Source: Bacteroidota bacterium
GTDB taxonomy: Bacteria > Bacteroidota > Bacteroidia > Chitinophagales > Chitinophagaceae
Length of the DNA stretch: 64,000 bases
Direction of reading: 5' to 3'
Assembly (NCBI GenBank): GCA_023417815.1
Contig: JAEZEI010000047.1
Span: 1 to 64,000 of the forward strand
Of the stretch, positions 8,217 through 15,890 are shown one piece after another. Made by a program: the position numbers and the translations under genes. The notes beneath the pieces are model-generated. The model did not search any database. It had not been told where the DNA came from and was given only the letters and a program-made list of their open reading frames with translations. The stretch's first letter is position 1, and each line of letters begins with the position of its first letter.

Positions 8217-9122
8217 ATGAAATCAATGATCAATCTCAACAGAACCGTAAAATTCTTTATAGCATCTTCCGTAATCCTTTTTTCAAAATCAACAGGCGCG
8301 CAAAACTTTTCCGGCCTCACCAGGCTGGACGCGAAGAGCCAGGTGGTGTATTACAGCGCGGGAGCTGATGTGAAAGCTATTCGCCTGGCAGACCAGGTGG
8401 CTAAAGTAAATGATTATTATGCGAAGCACCTCGGGTTCACCCCGCAGGTAAATTTATTGGTGTTGAACGGGGATGACTGGAAGAAGTTTGCCGCTCATCC
8501 CGTGTACGGAATGCCCCATTATAAAAATGATCATACCCTCATTGTTGCGGCAGGAAACAATCCTTTCTGGCAAAGTTTTATTCCGCCTCTTGATAAGATC
8601 CCCGCAGAACATGCAGAGAAAATAAGAAAAGTTTACACCGGGGCAGATGGTGAACTCACTATGGAACCATTTTTCGACCTGCTTGCCATACATGAATTGG
8701 GGCATGCTTATCATTTCCAGGACAGTTTGAATATGCAGCGAAACTGGCTTTCCGAGCTTTTTGTAAACATCTTTCTTCATACCTATGTGGCGGAGAATGA
8801 GCCCGGGCTGCTTCCGGCCTTAACTACATTCCCGGATATGGTGGTAGCACTTACGGAACCCTCCACCCTGAAATTCACTTCGCTTTCTGATGCACATACA
8901 CGCTATAATGAAATTGCTGTGAATCATCCCCAGAATTATGGATGGTACCAGTCGCGATGGCATAGTGCTGCAGGAAAGATCTACGATCATGGAGGTATAA
9001 AAGTGATAACGGGTCTTTGGACCGCACTACAAAGCGAGAGAAGAAAACTTCCTGATGATGAGTTGATAGCAATGCTTGGAACGGTTTCTACGGAATTGGG
9101 CAGGATTATTACGAACTGGTAG
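8217..9122 (+). CDS. Secreted HExxH metallopeptidase-like protein
   Basis: A 301-residue protein with an N-terminal signal peptide (MKSMINLNRTVKFFIASSVI, cleavage near STGAQ). HELGH at residues 159-163 gives a zinc-peptidase HExxH, and E180 in WLSELF could be the third ligand as in gluzincins. The rest matches no family I can name. An upstream in-frame ATG at 8154 would put 21 unlikely residues before the signal peptide, so I use 8217. The gene lies 64 bp after the AraC gene on the same strand and could be its target. Protease activity is inferred from the motif only. Confidence 0.65.
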   Translation: MKSMINLNRTVKFFIASSVILFSKSTGAQNFSGLTRLDAKSQVVYYSAGADVKAIRLADQVAKVNDYYAKHLGFTPQVNLLVLNGDDWKKFAAHPVYGMPHYKNDHTLIVAAGNNPFWQSFIPPLDKIPAEHAEKIRKVYTGADGELTMEPFFDLLAIHELGHAYHFQDSLNMQRNWLSELFVNIFLHTYVAENEPGLLPALTTFPDMVVALTEPSTLKFTSLSDAHTRYNEIAVNHPQNYGWYQSRWHSAAGKIYDHGGIKVITGLWTALQSERRKLPDDELIAMLGTVSTELGRIITNW

Positions 9123-9203
9123 AAAGTTTTAATTACCGCCCAGGTAAAAAAGCTTATTGAATCCGGGATATTTCTATAGATTGGGTTTTTAAATTCTGTT
9201 ATC

Positions 9204-10496
9204 ATGTTAACATCCCGGATCCCGGTTCTTTTATTCCTGGTCTTCATTTTTGCCTGTAATGCGAAGAAAGAAAGTCAGGACATTCAGCCACTGGCGGAAA
9301 AATATGTACGGCTGGGACTTACGATAGGGAATTATGATTCTGATTTTGTGGATGCCTATTATGGACCCGATTCTTTAAAACCTGCAGCCGTAGCAGATAC
9401 ATCCAGGAAGCTCCCGGTGGATAGTCTGCTTGATGCAGTGCAGCAGTTAAGCAATGAGTTGAATGAATTCACTACCGGAGAACATTCACTACGTGCTACC
9501 TGGATGCAGCAGCAACTAAAGGCCTTTCATCGTCGTATCCGCATAGTAAGTGGAGATTACGGCAGGTTTGATGAAGAAGCATTTGATTTGTTTGGAGTGG
9601 TACCACCCAGGTATGACGAGGCGCATTTTAAAGGCCTCCTGTCGAGGCTGGACAGCCTGCTGCCCGGAGAAGGAGATGTTACCACGCGTTATCATGCTTT
9701 TGCAAAGAAGTTTATTATTCCAAAAGATAAGATTGACACCATTTTCAAAACTGCGATCCTTGAGGCCAGGAAGAGAACCCTCGACCGTTTTGAACTTCCT
9801 GTTAATGAGAATTTCCGGATGGAATATGTTACAGGTAAATCATGGTCTGGGTATAACTGGTACCAGGGTAATTACCAGAGCCTCATCCAGATCAGCACCG
9901 ACATAGATATTTTCATTGAGCGTGCCATAGATCTTGCCTGCCATGAAGGTTATCCGGGCCACCATGTTTACAATATGATGCTGGAGAAGAATCTCTTCCG
10001 GGATAAAGGCTGGACTGAGATATCGTTGTATCCACTTTTCAGTCCGCAGTCACTCATCGCTGAAGGGAGTGCGAATTATGGAATACAACTTGCTTTTCCA
10101 GGATCAACGGCCATGGAGTATGCGCGGGATGTATTATTGCCGGTAGCAGGAATGGATACTACCGGGGTATCATTTTATTTTGAGGCGCTGGCCCTTCGTG
10201 CAAAACTGAATTATGCACGCAATGAAGTTGCCCGCGGTTTGCTGGAAGGAACCATGGATGAAAGTGAAGCTATGAGATGGTTGACCACATATAACCTTTT
10301 CACCCCCGAACTCGCAAAGAAATCACTGAGCTTTATTAGAAAGTATCGCAGCTATGTGATAAACTACAATTATGGTCTCGACCTGGTGAAGAAATATATT
10401 GCTGAGCAGTCGAAGGATGATGACGACCGCTGGAGGGTGTTTGAGGAACTTCTGAGTAATCCTGTTATGGCCAAGGACCTTGAAAAGTCCAAATAG
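9204..10496 (+). CDS. DUF885-type lipoprotein metallopeptidase
   Basis: A 430-residue protein with a lipoprotein signal (LFLVFIFACNAKK, lipobox Cys near residue 18). The diagnostic motif HEGYPGHH lies at residues 247-254, with a downstream Glu in IAEGSANYG near 290. Together these form the DUF885 zinc site, HExxxGHH-like. DUF885 proteins are predicted zinc carboxypeptidases or aminopeptidases, usually longer (about 550-600 aa), so this is a short member. It is the third rightward gene after the AraC regulator, spaced 81 bp from the HExxH protein. Location: periplasm, lipid-anchored. Confidence 0.7.
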   Translation: MLTSRIPVLLFLVFIFACNAKKESQDIQPLAEKYVRLGLTIGNYDSDFVDAYYGPDSLKPAAVADTSRKLPVDSLLDAVQQLSNELNEFTTGEHSLRATWMQQQLKAFHRRIRIVSGDYGRFDEEAFDLFGVVPPRYDEAHFKGLLSRLDSLLPGEGDVTTRYHAFAKKFIIPKDKIDTIFKTAILEARKRTLDRFELPVNENFRMEYVTGKSWSGYNWYQGNYQSLIQISTDIDIFIERAIDLACHEGYPGHHVYNMMLEKNLFRDKGWTEISLYPLFSPQSLIAEGSANYGIQLAFPGSTAMEYARDVLLPVAGMDTTGVSFYFEALALRAKLNYARNEVARGLLEGTMDESEAMRWLTTYNLFTPELAKKSLSFIRKYRSYVINYNYGLDLVKKYIAEQSKDDDDRWRVFEELLSNPVMAKDLEKSK

Positions 10497-10853
10497 GTAT
10501 TATAAAATAAGGTTTCATTGAAATCGCCTTTCCATTAACGGCTGGAAATTTCCTGTTATAATAATTTCTTACTGATACAATGTCAAGAGCGCACTTCTGA
10601 TGCCTGGATATTATCTGAACCATTTACAGGAGATAGCACATGTGGTTCAAACCCGGGGAATGAAATTTTTGGGGTAGAATTACCCTGATAAGTACACATG
10701 GGGGGACTTGTATATTTCAAATCCCGAATTCAGGGAATTGATAATGTCAGGAAATTTCCGCATTTTTTCCGTAGGGGAGGAGGTTGGTGGCCCCTGTCGT
10801 GGGATTAGGGGGTAGAGCTGCGTAAATCAATAAAATTTCAGCCTTTTGCTGCA
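10497..10853. other. 357-bp intergenic stretch between convergent genes
   Basis: No coding frame is convincing here. It holds a small palindrome GGGTA-gaat-TACCC at 10672-10685 and the G-rich repeat element described separately at 10723-10815. No standard terminator with a T-run was found after the DUF885 gene. Confidence 0.6.
10723..10815 (+). repeat. Intergenic G-rich element, copy A
   Basis: A stretch of about 93 bp related to 43231-43325. Shared parts in the same order are a near-palindrome CCCGAATTCAGGGAATTGA (copy B: CCCGAATCCGGGGAATTGA), then about 50 bp from its first base a GGGGAGGAGG block, then TGGTGG, CCCCT and AGGGGG. GGGG, CCCC and GGGG blocks begin at 10774, 10791 and 10808, that is 17 bp apart. 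The central CCCC can pair with either neighbour. Origin and function unknown. Confidence 0.6.
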
Positions 10854-11210
10854 CTATTTATTTAAACACGTACACGTCCACCGGTTATCCGGGTTTGAAG
10901 GAAAAGTTACAAAGAACTTATCGGGCCTTCCGCTTGGTTCGGCCTTTCCGCCATTAAAATATCCACCTTTAAAGTTCAATTCGCCTTTACCAGATATGGT
11001 GAATTTCCCTTTACTCGGTTTCGACATCCCATTGTACACATATTCACCTGTTTTTGCCAGCGTAAAAGAACCGCGGGGAATGAACTCATAAGATCCATTT
11101 ACATATTTACTTGCTGTGCAGCCATATTTCCCAAACTTCAGGACTGGTTTCTTTTGGGCAGATACGGTTAGCGAAAAGGCCGTAATGACCAGAATCATGA
11201 TGATCCTCAT
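10854..11210 (-). CDS. Small secreted protein, unknown function
   Basis: A 118-residue protein with a clear signal peptide (MRIIMILVITAFSLTVSAQ). The mature part is basic and glycine-rich, with three cysteines: one in YGCTAS and a C-terminal pair CTC. It contains short strand-like repeats (GSFTLAKTGEYVYNG, GKFTISGKGELNFKGG) that suggest a small beta structure. I do not recognise the family. It lies downstream of the M43 protease gene on the same strand, but a terminator separates them. Confidence 0.65.
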   Translation of the reverse strand: MRIIMILVITAFSLTVSAQKKPVLKFGKYGCTASKYVNGSYEFIPRGSFTLAKTGEYVYNGMSKPSKGKFTISGKGELNFKGGYFNGGKAEPSGRPDKFFVTFPSNPDNRWTCTCLNK

Positions 11211-11244
11211 TTTGCAGGTGTTTTAGGGCTCAAATTTATTGAAA

Positions 11245-11270
11245 AAAAGAGCAGGATTTCCTGCTCTTTT
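11245..11270 (-). terminator. Terminator of the M43 protease gene
   Basis: A perfect AAAAGAGCAGGA / TCCTGCTCTTTT inverted repeat with a 2-nt loop, followed on the minus strand by a T-run, 23 bp after the M43 stop. The stem is symmetrical enough to act in both directions. Confidence 0.85.
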
Positions 11271-11292
11271 AAATTATCGTATATGCTATCCG

Positions 11293-12261
11293 TTAGGGCT
11301 GGGCGAAACTGTTCCTTCCACCACCTGAAGCAAATGATGCCTGCATGCGGGAGTTTTGTCCTGCAGTGAACATATACATGCATGCATCATATGTATAATC
11401 CATGTAGTTCATTGTCATCATAGGAACAGTGGACGAACAGCTTCCATATTTTGGAAAGGCAGGGCATCCGCCATTTGATGTGTAGTGGAGCGGAGTATCG
11501 CTCACAAAATCATTTCCACAGGTGGCATCACCCCAGATATGCCGGAGGTTCAGCCAGTGGCCAACTTCATGAGTTGCCGTTCTGCCTAAACCATAAGGGG
11601 CGGCTGCAGTCCCGGTGTTTCCCGTGGCATTATCATCCAGCACCACTCCGTCTGTAGAAGAACTACCTCCCGGAAACTGGGCATATCCCAGGATGCCACC
11701 GCTGAGGTTGCACACCCAGATATTCAGTTTGGTGGTTGGGGAAGTTGGGTTTAACCCTCCCTTGGAGGTTTTCTTCATGCTGTCATCAGTGCGCCAGCTT
11801 TGTTTGTTGGTCGACTTCCGGTAAACGGCATCCAGTACGAAACGGATCCTGGTATCGCCTGCACGCACACCCTGGAAATAAGATGGGGTATTATTATAAT
11901 CGGAATTGGTGGCGGCGAAATCGCGGTTAAGTACATCGATCTGTGACTGTAATTGTGCAAGGGAAATATTCTGTGCGCTTGTTTTATAAAGTACATTGAA
12001 TACTACCGGTATCCTGATCTCTCCATTCACCAGAATATTCTCTGCCTGGTGTTCCTGGATAAATCTTATCCTTTCTTCGATTGCACTCATACGATCTGCC
12101 AGTTGCGGATCTTCTCTGAGTTGAGTTTCCAGTACTTCCTGTGAAGCACATCTGCCGGAAATAAAAACGCCAGATTCAACCTGTTCTTCAGATCCAAGAT
12201 CAGTCTTGGAACATCCGGTGGCAAGCGAGGCTATGCCCGCCAGAATAATTAAGGCCTTCTT
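11293..12261 (-). CDS. M43 (pappalysin-type) lipoprotein metalloprotease, start codon missing
   Basis: The M43 zinc signature HEVGHWLNLRHIWG (HExxHxxGxxH) is present, followed by a Met-turn region (MMTMNYMDYTYDACMYMF). The first in-frame ATG is at 12090, but the frame is open for 57 more codons. These encode a typical lipoprotein leader, KKALIILAGIASLATGC-SK, at the expected place. Immediately before its first Lys comes TAA; no ATG, GTG or TTG exists in frame upstream of the lipobox. So the gene either lost its start codon, uses a very rare start, or carries a sequence error. If translation begins at 12090, a 265-residue protein without an export signal results. The catalytic domain is otherwise intact. 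Confidence 0.7.
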   Translation of the reverse strand, partial: KKALIILAGIASLATGCSKTDLGSEEQVESGVFISGRCASQEVLETQLREDPQLADRMSAIEERIRFIQEHQAENILVNGEIRIPVVFNVLYKTSAQNISLAQLQSQIDVLNRDFAATNSDYNNTPSYFQGVRAGDTRIRFVLDAVYRKSTNKQSWRTDDSMKKTSKGGLNPTSPTTKLNIWVCNLSGGILGYAQFPGGSSSTDGVVLDDNATGNTGTAAAPYGLGRTATHEVGHWLNLRHIWGDATCGNDFVSDTPLHYTSNGGCPAFPKYGSCSSTVPMMTMNYMDYTYDACMYMFTAGQNSRMQASFASGGGRNSFAQP

Positions 12262-12317
12262 TTAGGTGATGAAACTTTAATTTATGAAGTCCTTAACATA
12301 TTAAGAAGATTGTGGAT

Positions 12318-12343
12318 AAAAAAAGCCCCCGGTTTCCAGGGGC
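12318..12343 (-). terminator. Terminator hairpin upstream of the M43 gene
   Basis: On the minus strand GCCCCTGG / CCGGGGGC pairs over 8 bp (one G-T) around an AAA loop and is followed by seven T. It sits upstream of, and in the same direction as, the M43 gene, with no protein gene before it. It must therefore end a short RNA or attenuate the M43 leader. Confidence 0.7.
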
Positions 12344-12381
12344 AAGGGTAAGCAAAGGTTTTGGTAAACGACTTAAACTTT

Positions 12382-12401
12382 AAAACAAAACAAAACAAAA
12401 C
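12382..12401. repeat. (AAAAC)4 tandem repeat
   Basis: Four perfect AAAAC units in the space between the M43 and gldF genes. Such pentamers can slip in replication. No coding frame depends on it. Confidence 0.85.
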
Positions 12402-12515
12402 AATGGTCAATGCAAAAGATAGACAACAGGATTTTAATGAATGCTGCATATTAGCCCTTCATTTACCTCCCGTGCTTGATGCTTCAAATCCCCTAAATTG
12501 CAGCAGTTTTTATCT

Positions 12516-13238
12516 ATGCTAAGTATCTGTAAAAAGGATGTATTACAATTTTTTAGCAGCCTTACGGGATATATCGCCGTTATCCTGTTCCTGCTGATCA
12601 TGGGTATATTCCTCTTCGTATTGAAAGACAGCAGCATACTCGATTATGGATATGCAACGCTCGACAGGTTTTTTGATCTTGCACCATGGATATTGTTATT
12701 CCTGGTCCCGGCAATCACAATGCGTTCACTTTCAGAGGAGATCCGGACCGGTACAATTGAATTGCTTAAAACCCTCCCTGTCACTTCCTGGCAGGTAGTT
12801 ATGGGAAAATATCTCTCTGTGCTTATAGTTTTACTGGTAGTGCTTGTGCCGACTTTCGTTTATATCTACACGATAAAGGAGCTGAGCACCGCGGGTAATA
12901 TTGATGGCGGTGGGATCGCCGGCAGTTATTTCGGTTTATTGATGCTTGGGGCTGTATTCGCAGCAATAAGTCTTTGTTGCAGCAGCTTCACTTCCAATGC
13001 AGTAGTTGCATTTTTGTTAAGCGGTTTTGTATGCCTTTTATTGTATTACGGCTTTTCAGCACTTAGCAGGTTGCAGGTATTTGAAGGAGGTGCGGATTAT
13101 TATATAGAAATGCTAGGGATTGATTTTCATTACCGCAGCGTAAGCAGGGGGGTGGTAGACACGCGTGATGTTATCTACTTCCTGAGCCTGATTATTTTAT
13201 CCTTATTGATCACCGTGCAAAACCTTCGCCGCAGATAA
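12516..13238 (+). CDS. gldF: Gliding-motility ABC transporter permease GldF
   Basis: A 240-residue integral membrane protein with about six hydrophobic segments, of the ABC-2 permease type. The opening CKKDVLQFFSSLTGYIAVILFLLIMGIFLF and the segment RSLSEEIRTGTIELLKTLPV are typical of GldF. With GldA and GldG it forms an ABC transporter required for gliding in some Bacteroidota. gldA is not adjacent. A TTG 18 bp upstream (12498) is in frame, but ATG 12516 fits the family better. The stop overlaps the gldG ATG by one base. Confidence 0.85.
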   Translation: MLSICKKDVLQFFSSLTGYIAVILFLLIMGIFLFVLKDSSILDYGYATLDRFFDLAPWILLFLVPAITMRSLSEEIRTGTIELLKTLPVTSWQVVMGKYLSVLIVLLVVLVPTFVYIYTIKELSTAGNIDGGGIAGSYFGLLMLGAVFAAISLCCSSFTSNAVVAFLLSGFVCLLLYYGFSALSRLQVFEGGADYYIEMLGIDFHYRSVSRGVVDTRDVIYFLSLIILSLLITVQNLRRR

Positions 13239-14935
13239 TGGCCTTTAAAAAGCTTAGAAGATTCTGGCTCATTCCTGTAATAATACTATTGATTGCTGTC
13301 AACTGGGCGGCATCTGTTTACCATACCCGGCTTGACCTTACGGCAGAAAAAAGATTTACGCTTAGCAAGTCTACACATAACCTGCTTAAGTCAATTGATG
13401 GGGATATAGAGATAGAAGTCTTTCTAAAAGGAAATTATCCAAGTGGTTTCCGGAAATTATCTGATGCAGTTCAAACCACCCTCAATGAATTCCAGGAAAT
13501 TGCGGGTAGCCGGCTTCGTTACCGGATGATCAGTCCTGATGAAGAAATGCCGGGCACAGGAATCACCTATGGTGATACGCTTAGCGGAATCGGGCTATAT
13601 CCAATCAATCTTACTTCTCAATTAAAGGAAGGACAGCAACAACAGCTTGTCTATCCTTATGCTATGGTTCATGCTGGTGGTCAGAGTATACCCGTTACCT
13701 TATACCAGGGGAAAACCCCTCTTATTAATTTCCAGGAACTGAATCGTGCGGAGGCGATGCTTGAATACAGGTTTGCACATGCAATTAGCAGGATCATCCG
13801 TACAGAAAAACCATTGATCGGTTATGCAACCGGTAATGGCGAACCCATGGATTACACTGTTTTTGACCTGGTAGAAAATGTTCTGAGGACGGATTATGAA
13901 GTAGCTACGCTTGACCTTACCGTACAGCCGCTGATTCCTGAAGAATTCAGCGTATTGGTAATCGTTAAGCCCACCAAATCATTTACCGAAAATGAGAAGC
14001 TAAAGATTGACCAGTACCTTATGAAAGGCGGTAAATTACTCGTTTTCATCGACAGGCTCGAAGCGGAGATGGACAGTCTTCAAATTAAGAACGAAGTGGT
14101 TGCATATGATCGTGATCTTAAACTGAATGACCTTTTCTTCCGGTATGGAGCAAGAGTGAATGGCGACCTGGTGATGGATCTGCAATGTGATTATCTTCCT
14201 TTTGATGTTAGCGGTAATGGCCAGTTTGAATTGCTTCCCTGGAATTATTTCCCGATTCTTGAGCCGCCCTCTAATCATCCAATAAATAAGAATCTTGGTT
14301 TCATTTCATCGAGATTCGTTAACTCAATTGACACGGTCGGTGCAGAAGGGATCAGGAAACATATCCTGCTTCGTTCCTCCGCCAACTCCAGGACCCTTGG
14401 CACCCCTGCGTTAATTAGCGGGAAAGAGAATATTATTCTTCCTGAACATGAAAAATACAGGCAGAAGAATATTCCTGTTGCTGTTTTGCTTGAAGGAAAG
14501 TTCAGATCGCTTTATGCAAACAGGCTCACGAATGCAATGAATGACAGCCTCCAGAAATATGGCCAGATGTTTCAGCCGCAGGCGCTTAATGAGACCCAGA
14601 TCATTATTGCAGGTGATGGGGATATAGTTCAGAATACGGTTATTCAGGGTGGTCAGCCAATTCCAATGGGCATGAATCATTATACTTACGGGACCCAACG
14701 TGAATTCCCTTTCGCCAATAGGGCATTTGTTGAGAACTGCCTGGAATATCTTGTGAATGAATTCAATTTAAGTGAAGCAAAGGGGAAGGATTATGTTTTG
14801 AGGTTGTTAGATAATAAAAGAGTTGATGATGAGAGAGCTAAATGGCAACTCATAAATATTGCCGCACCTGTTATTCTCATTGTTTTATTGGCCATGATTT
14901 TCCAGTTCATAAGACGCAAACGTTATTCTTATTGA
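13238..14935 (+). CDS. gldG: Gliding-motility ABC transporter auxiliary protein GldG
   Basis: A 565-residue protein with one membrane segment at each end (about 9-28 and 540-558) and a large periplasmic domain between (ABC_transp_aux type). YHTRLDLTAEKRFTLSKST following the first segment is a family hallmark. It is thought to work with GldF as the extracytoplasmic part of the transporter. Spacing is maximal-density: 1-bp overlap with gldF and one base between its stop and the terC ATG. Length matches known GldG (about 560). Confidence 0.88.
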   Translation: MAFKKLRRFWLIPVIILLIAVNWAASVYHTRLDLTAEKRFTLSKSTHNLLKSIDGDIEIEVFLKGNYPSGFRKLSDAVQTTLNEFQEIAGSRLRYRMISPDEEMPGTGITYGDTLSGIGLYPINLTSQLKEGQQQQLVYPYAMVHAGGQSIPVTLYQGKTPLINFQELNRAEAMLEYRFAHAISRIIRTEKPLIGYATGNGEPMDYTVFDLVENVLRTDYEVATLDLTVQPLIPEEFSVLVIVKPTKSFTENEKLKIDQYLMKGGKLLVFIDRLEAEMDSLQIKNEVVAYDRDLKLNDLFFRYGARVNGDLVMDLQCDYLPFDVSGNGQFELLPWNYFPILEPPSNHPINKNLGFISSRFVNSIDTVGAEGIRKHILLRSSANSRTLGTPALISGKENIILPEHEKYRQKNIPVAVLLEGKFRSLYANRLTNAMNDSLQKYGQMFQPQALNETQIIIAGDGDIVQNTVIQGGQPIPMGMNHYTYGTQREFPFANRAFVENCLEYLVNEFNLSEAKGKDYVLRLLDNKRVDDERAKWQLINIAAPVILIVLLAMIFQFIRRKRYSY

Positions 14936-14936
14936 T

Positions 14937-15890
14937 ATGAGCATGCAATTAATGTATATTGTTTTTGCAGCAGTAACGTTTGTGGCGATATTGCTTGATT
15001 TTGGATTATTGAGCAAGCAAAACAAAGTGTTTACCCTGCGCAGTGCTCTTATCCAAAGTATCTTCTGGGTGGTGCTTTCACTGGCTTTCGGAGTTTTTAT
15101 CTGGTATGAATACAGTCACCCAGCGGCAATACAATATCTTTCGGCTTATCTCCTGGAAAAATCACTTTCTATCGATAATATTTTTGTTTTCATTATTATC
15201 TTCTCGTATTTCAGGGTAAAGCTTGTGAATTATTCACGTGTTCTGCTGTTTGGTATTTTAATGGCGATCATTTTCAGGATATTGTTCATAGCCATAGGAA
15301 GTGAACTGGTGGCACGTTTTAGCTGGATAATGTACATCTTCGGTGCTTTTCTTTTATATACAGGCTTTAAGATGTTTGTTGCGGATGAAGAAAAAGAGTT
15401 TAACCCAGAAGAAAGCTGGGCATTCAAAACAATGAAACGCTTTCTACGGACCACCAATGAAGAGCCTGATGGTAAGTTCATGATAAAGAAGGATGGCAAG
15501 ACTTATCTGACCAAACTGGCTATGGTGGTTTTCATGCTGGGGCTTATCGACATTGTATTCGCTATTGATTCAATTCCTGCAGTATTCTCCATTATTCCGA
15601 ATCCTGATGATAAGCTACTGATCTATTCTTCAAACATATTTGCCGTACTTGGCTTGAGGAGCCTGTTTTTCCTTTTACAGGGCGCTGCCGACCGCTTCAA
15701 CTATCTTCAGCAGGGAATTGCGATTGTGTTGGTATATATCGGCGTTAAGATGCTGATCGTAAAATGGTTTCATATACCAGTTTGGGCATCATTGCTTGTG
15801 ATACTCGTTTGCATCGGTGGATCAATATGGTATTCTGTTTACAGTAACAGGAAAAGAGATGCTTTGATCGCAAAACAACAAAGTGAATAA
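14937..15890 (+). CDS. TerC/Alx-family membrane protein
   Basis: A 317-residue polytopic membrane protein with about nine hydrophobic helices. The TerC family marks are visible: LEKSLSIDNIFVFIIIFSYFRV and DIVFAIDSIPAVFSI, each with an acidic residue inside a membrane helix. Members include E. coli Alx and tellurite-resistance TerC and are linked to metal (especially manganese) export, often to protect newly exported metalloproteins. The specific ion is unproven here. It is translationally packed between gldG and murF/alr (1-bp overlap with the latter). Confidence 0.85.
   Translation: MSMQLMYIVFAAVTFVAILLDFGLLSKQNKVFTLRSALIQSIFWVVLSLAFGVFIWYEYSHPAAIQYLSAYLLEKSLSIDNIFVFIIIFSYFRVKLVNYSRVLLFGILMAIIFRILFIAIGSELVARFSWIMYIFGAFLLYTGFKMFVADEEKEFNPEESWAFKTMKRFLRTTNEEPDGKFMIKKDGKTYLTKLAMVVFMLGLIDIVFAIDSIPAVFSIIPNPDDKLLIYSSNIFAVLGLRSLFFLLQGAADRFNYLQQGIAIVLVYIGVKMLIVKWFHIPVWASLLVILVCIGGSIWYSVYSNRKRDALIAKQQSE

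Larger units (their letters stand above)
12318..12409 (-). ncRNA. Candidate short RNA or attenuated leader (about 90 nt)
   Basis: A near-promoter sequence TATCTTTTGC (minus strand, 12421-12412) would start a transcript near 12409 that ends at the hairpin terminator. The predicted RNA would begin with four TTTTG repeats (12401-12382). The box has one extra T compared with TAnnTTTG. No open frame is convincing. This is an inference from a promoter-like site plus an orphan terminator. Confidence 0.3.

Noticed and set aside
10672..10685. GGGTA-gaat-TACCC palindrome as part of the G-rich element
   Set aside because: Copy B has a different palindrome at a different distance, so it is not a shared part of the element.
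12403..12522. Short plus-strand frame of 39 codons before gldF
   Set aside because: Composition is not protein-like and it has no recognisable start signal; the gldF start overlaps its end.
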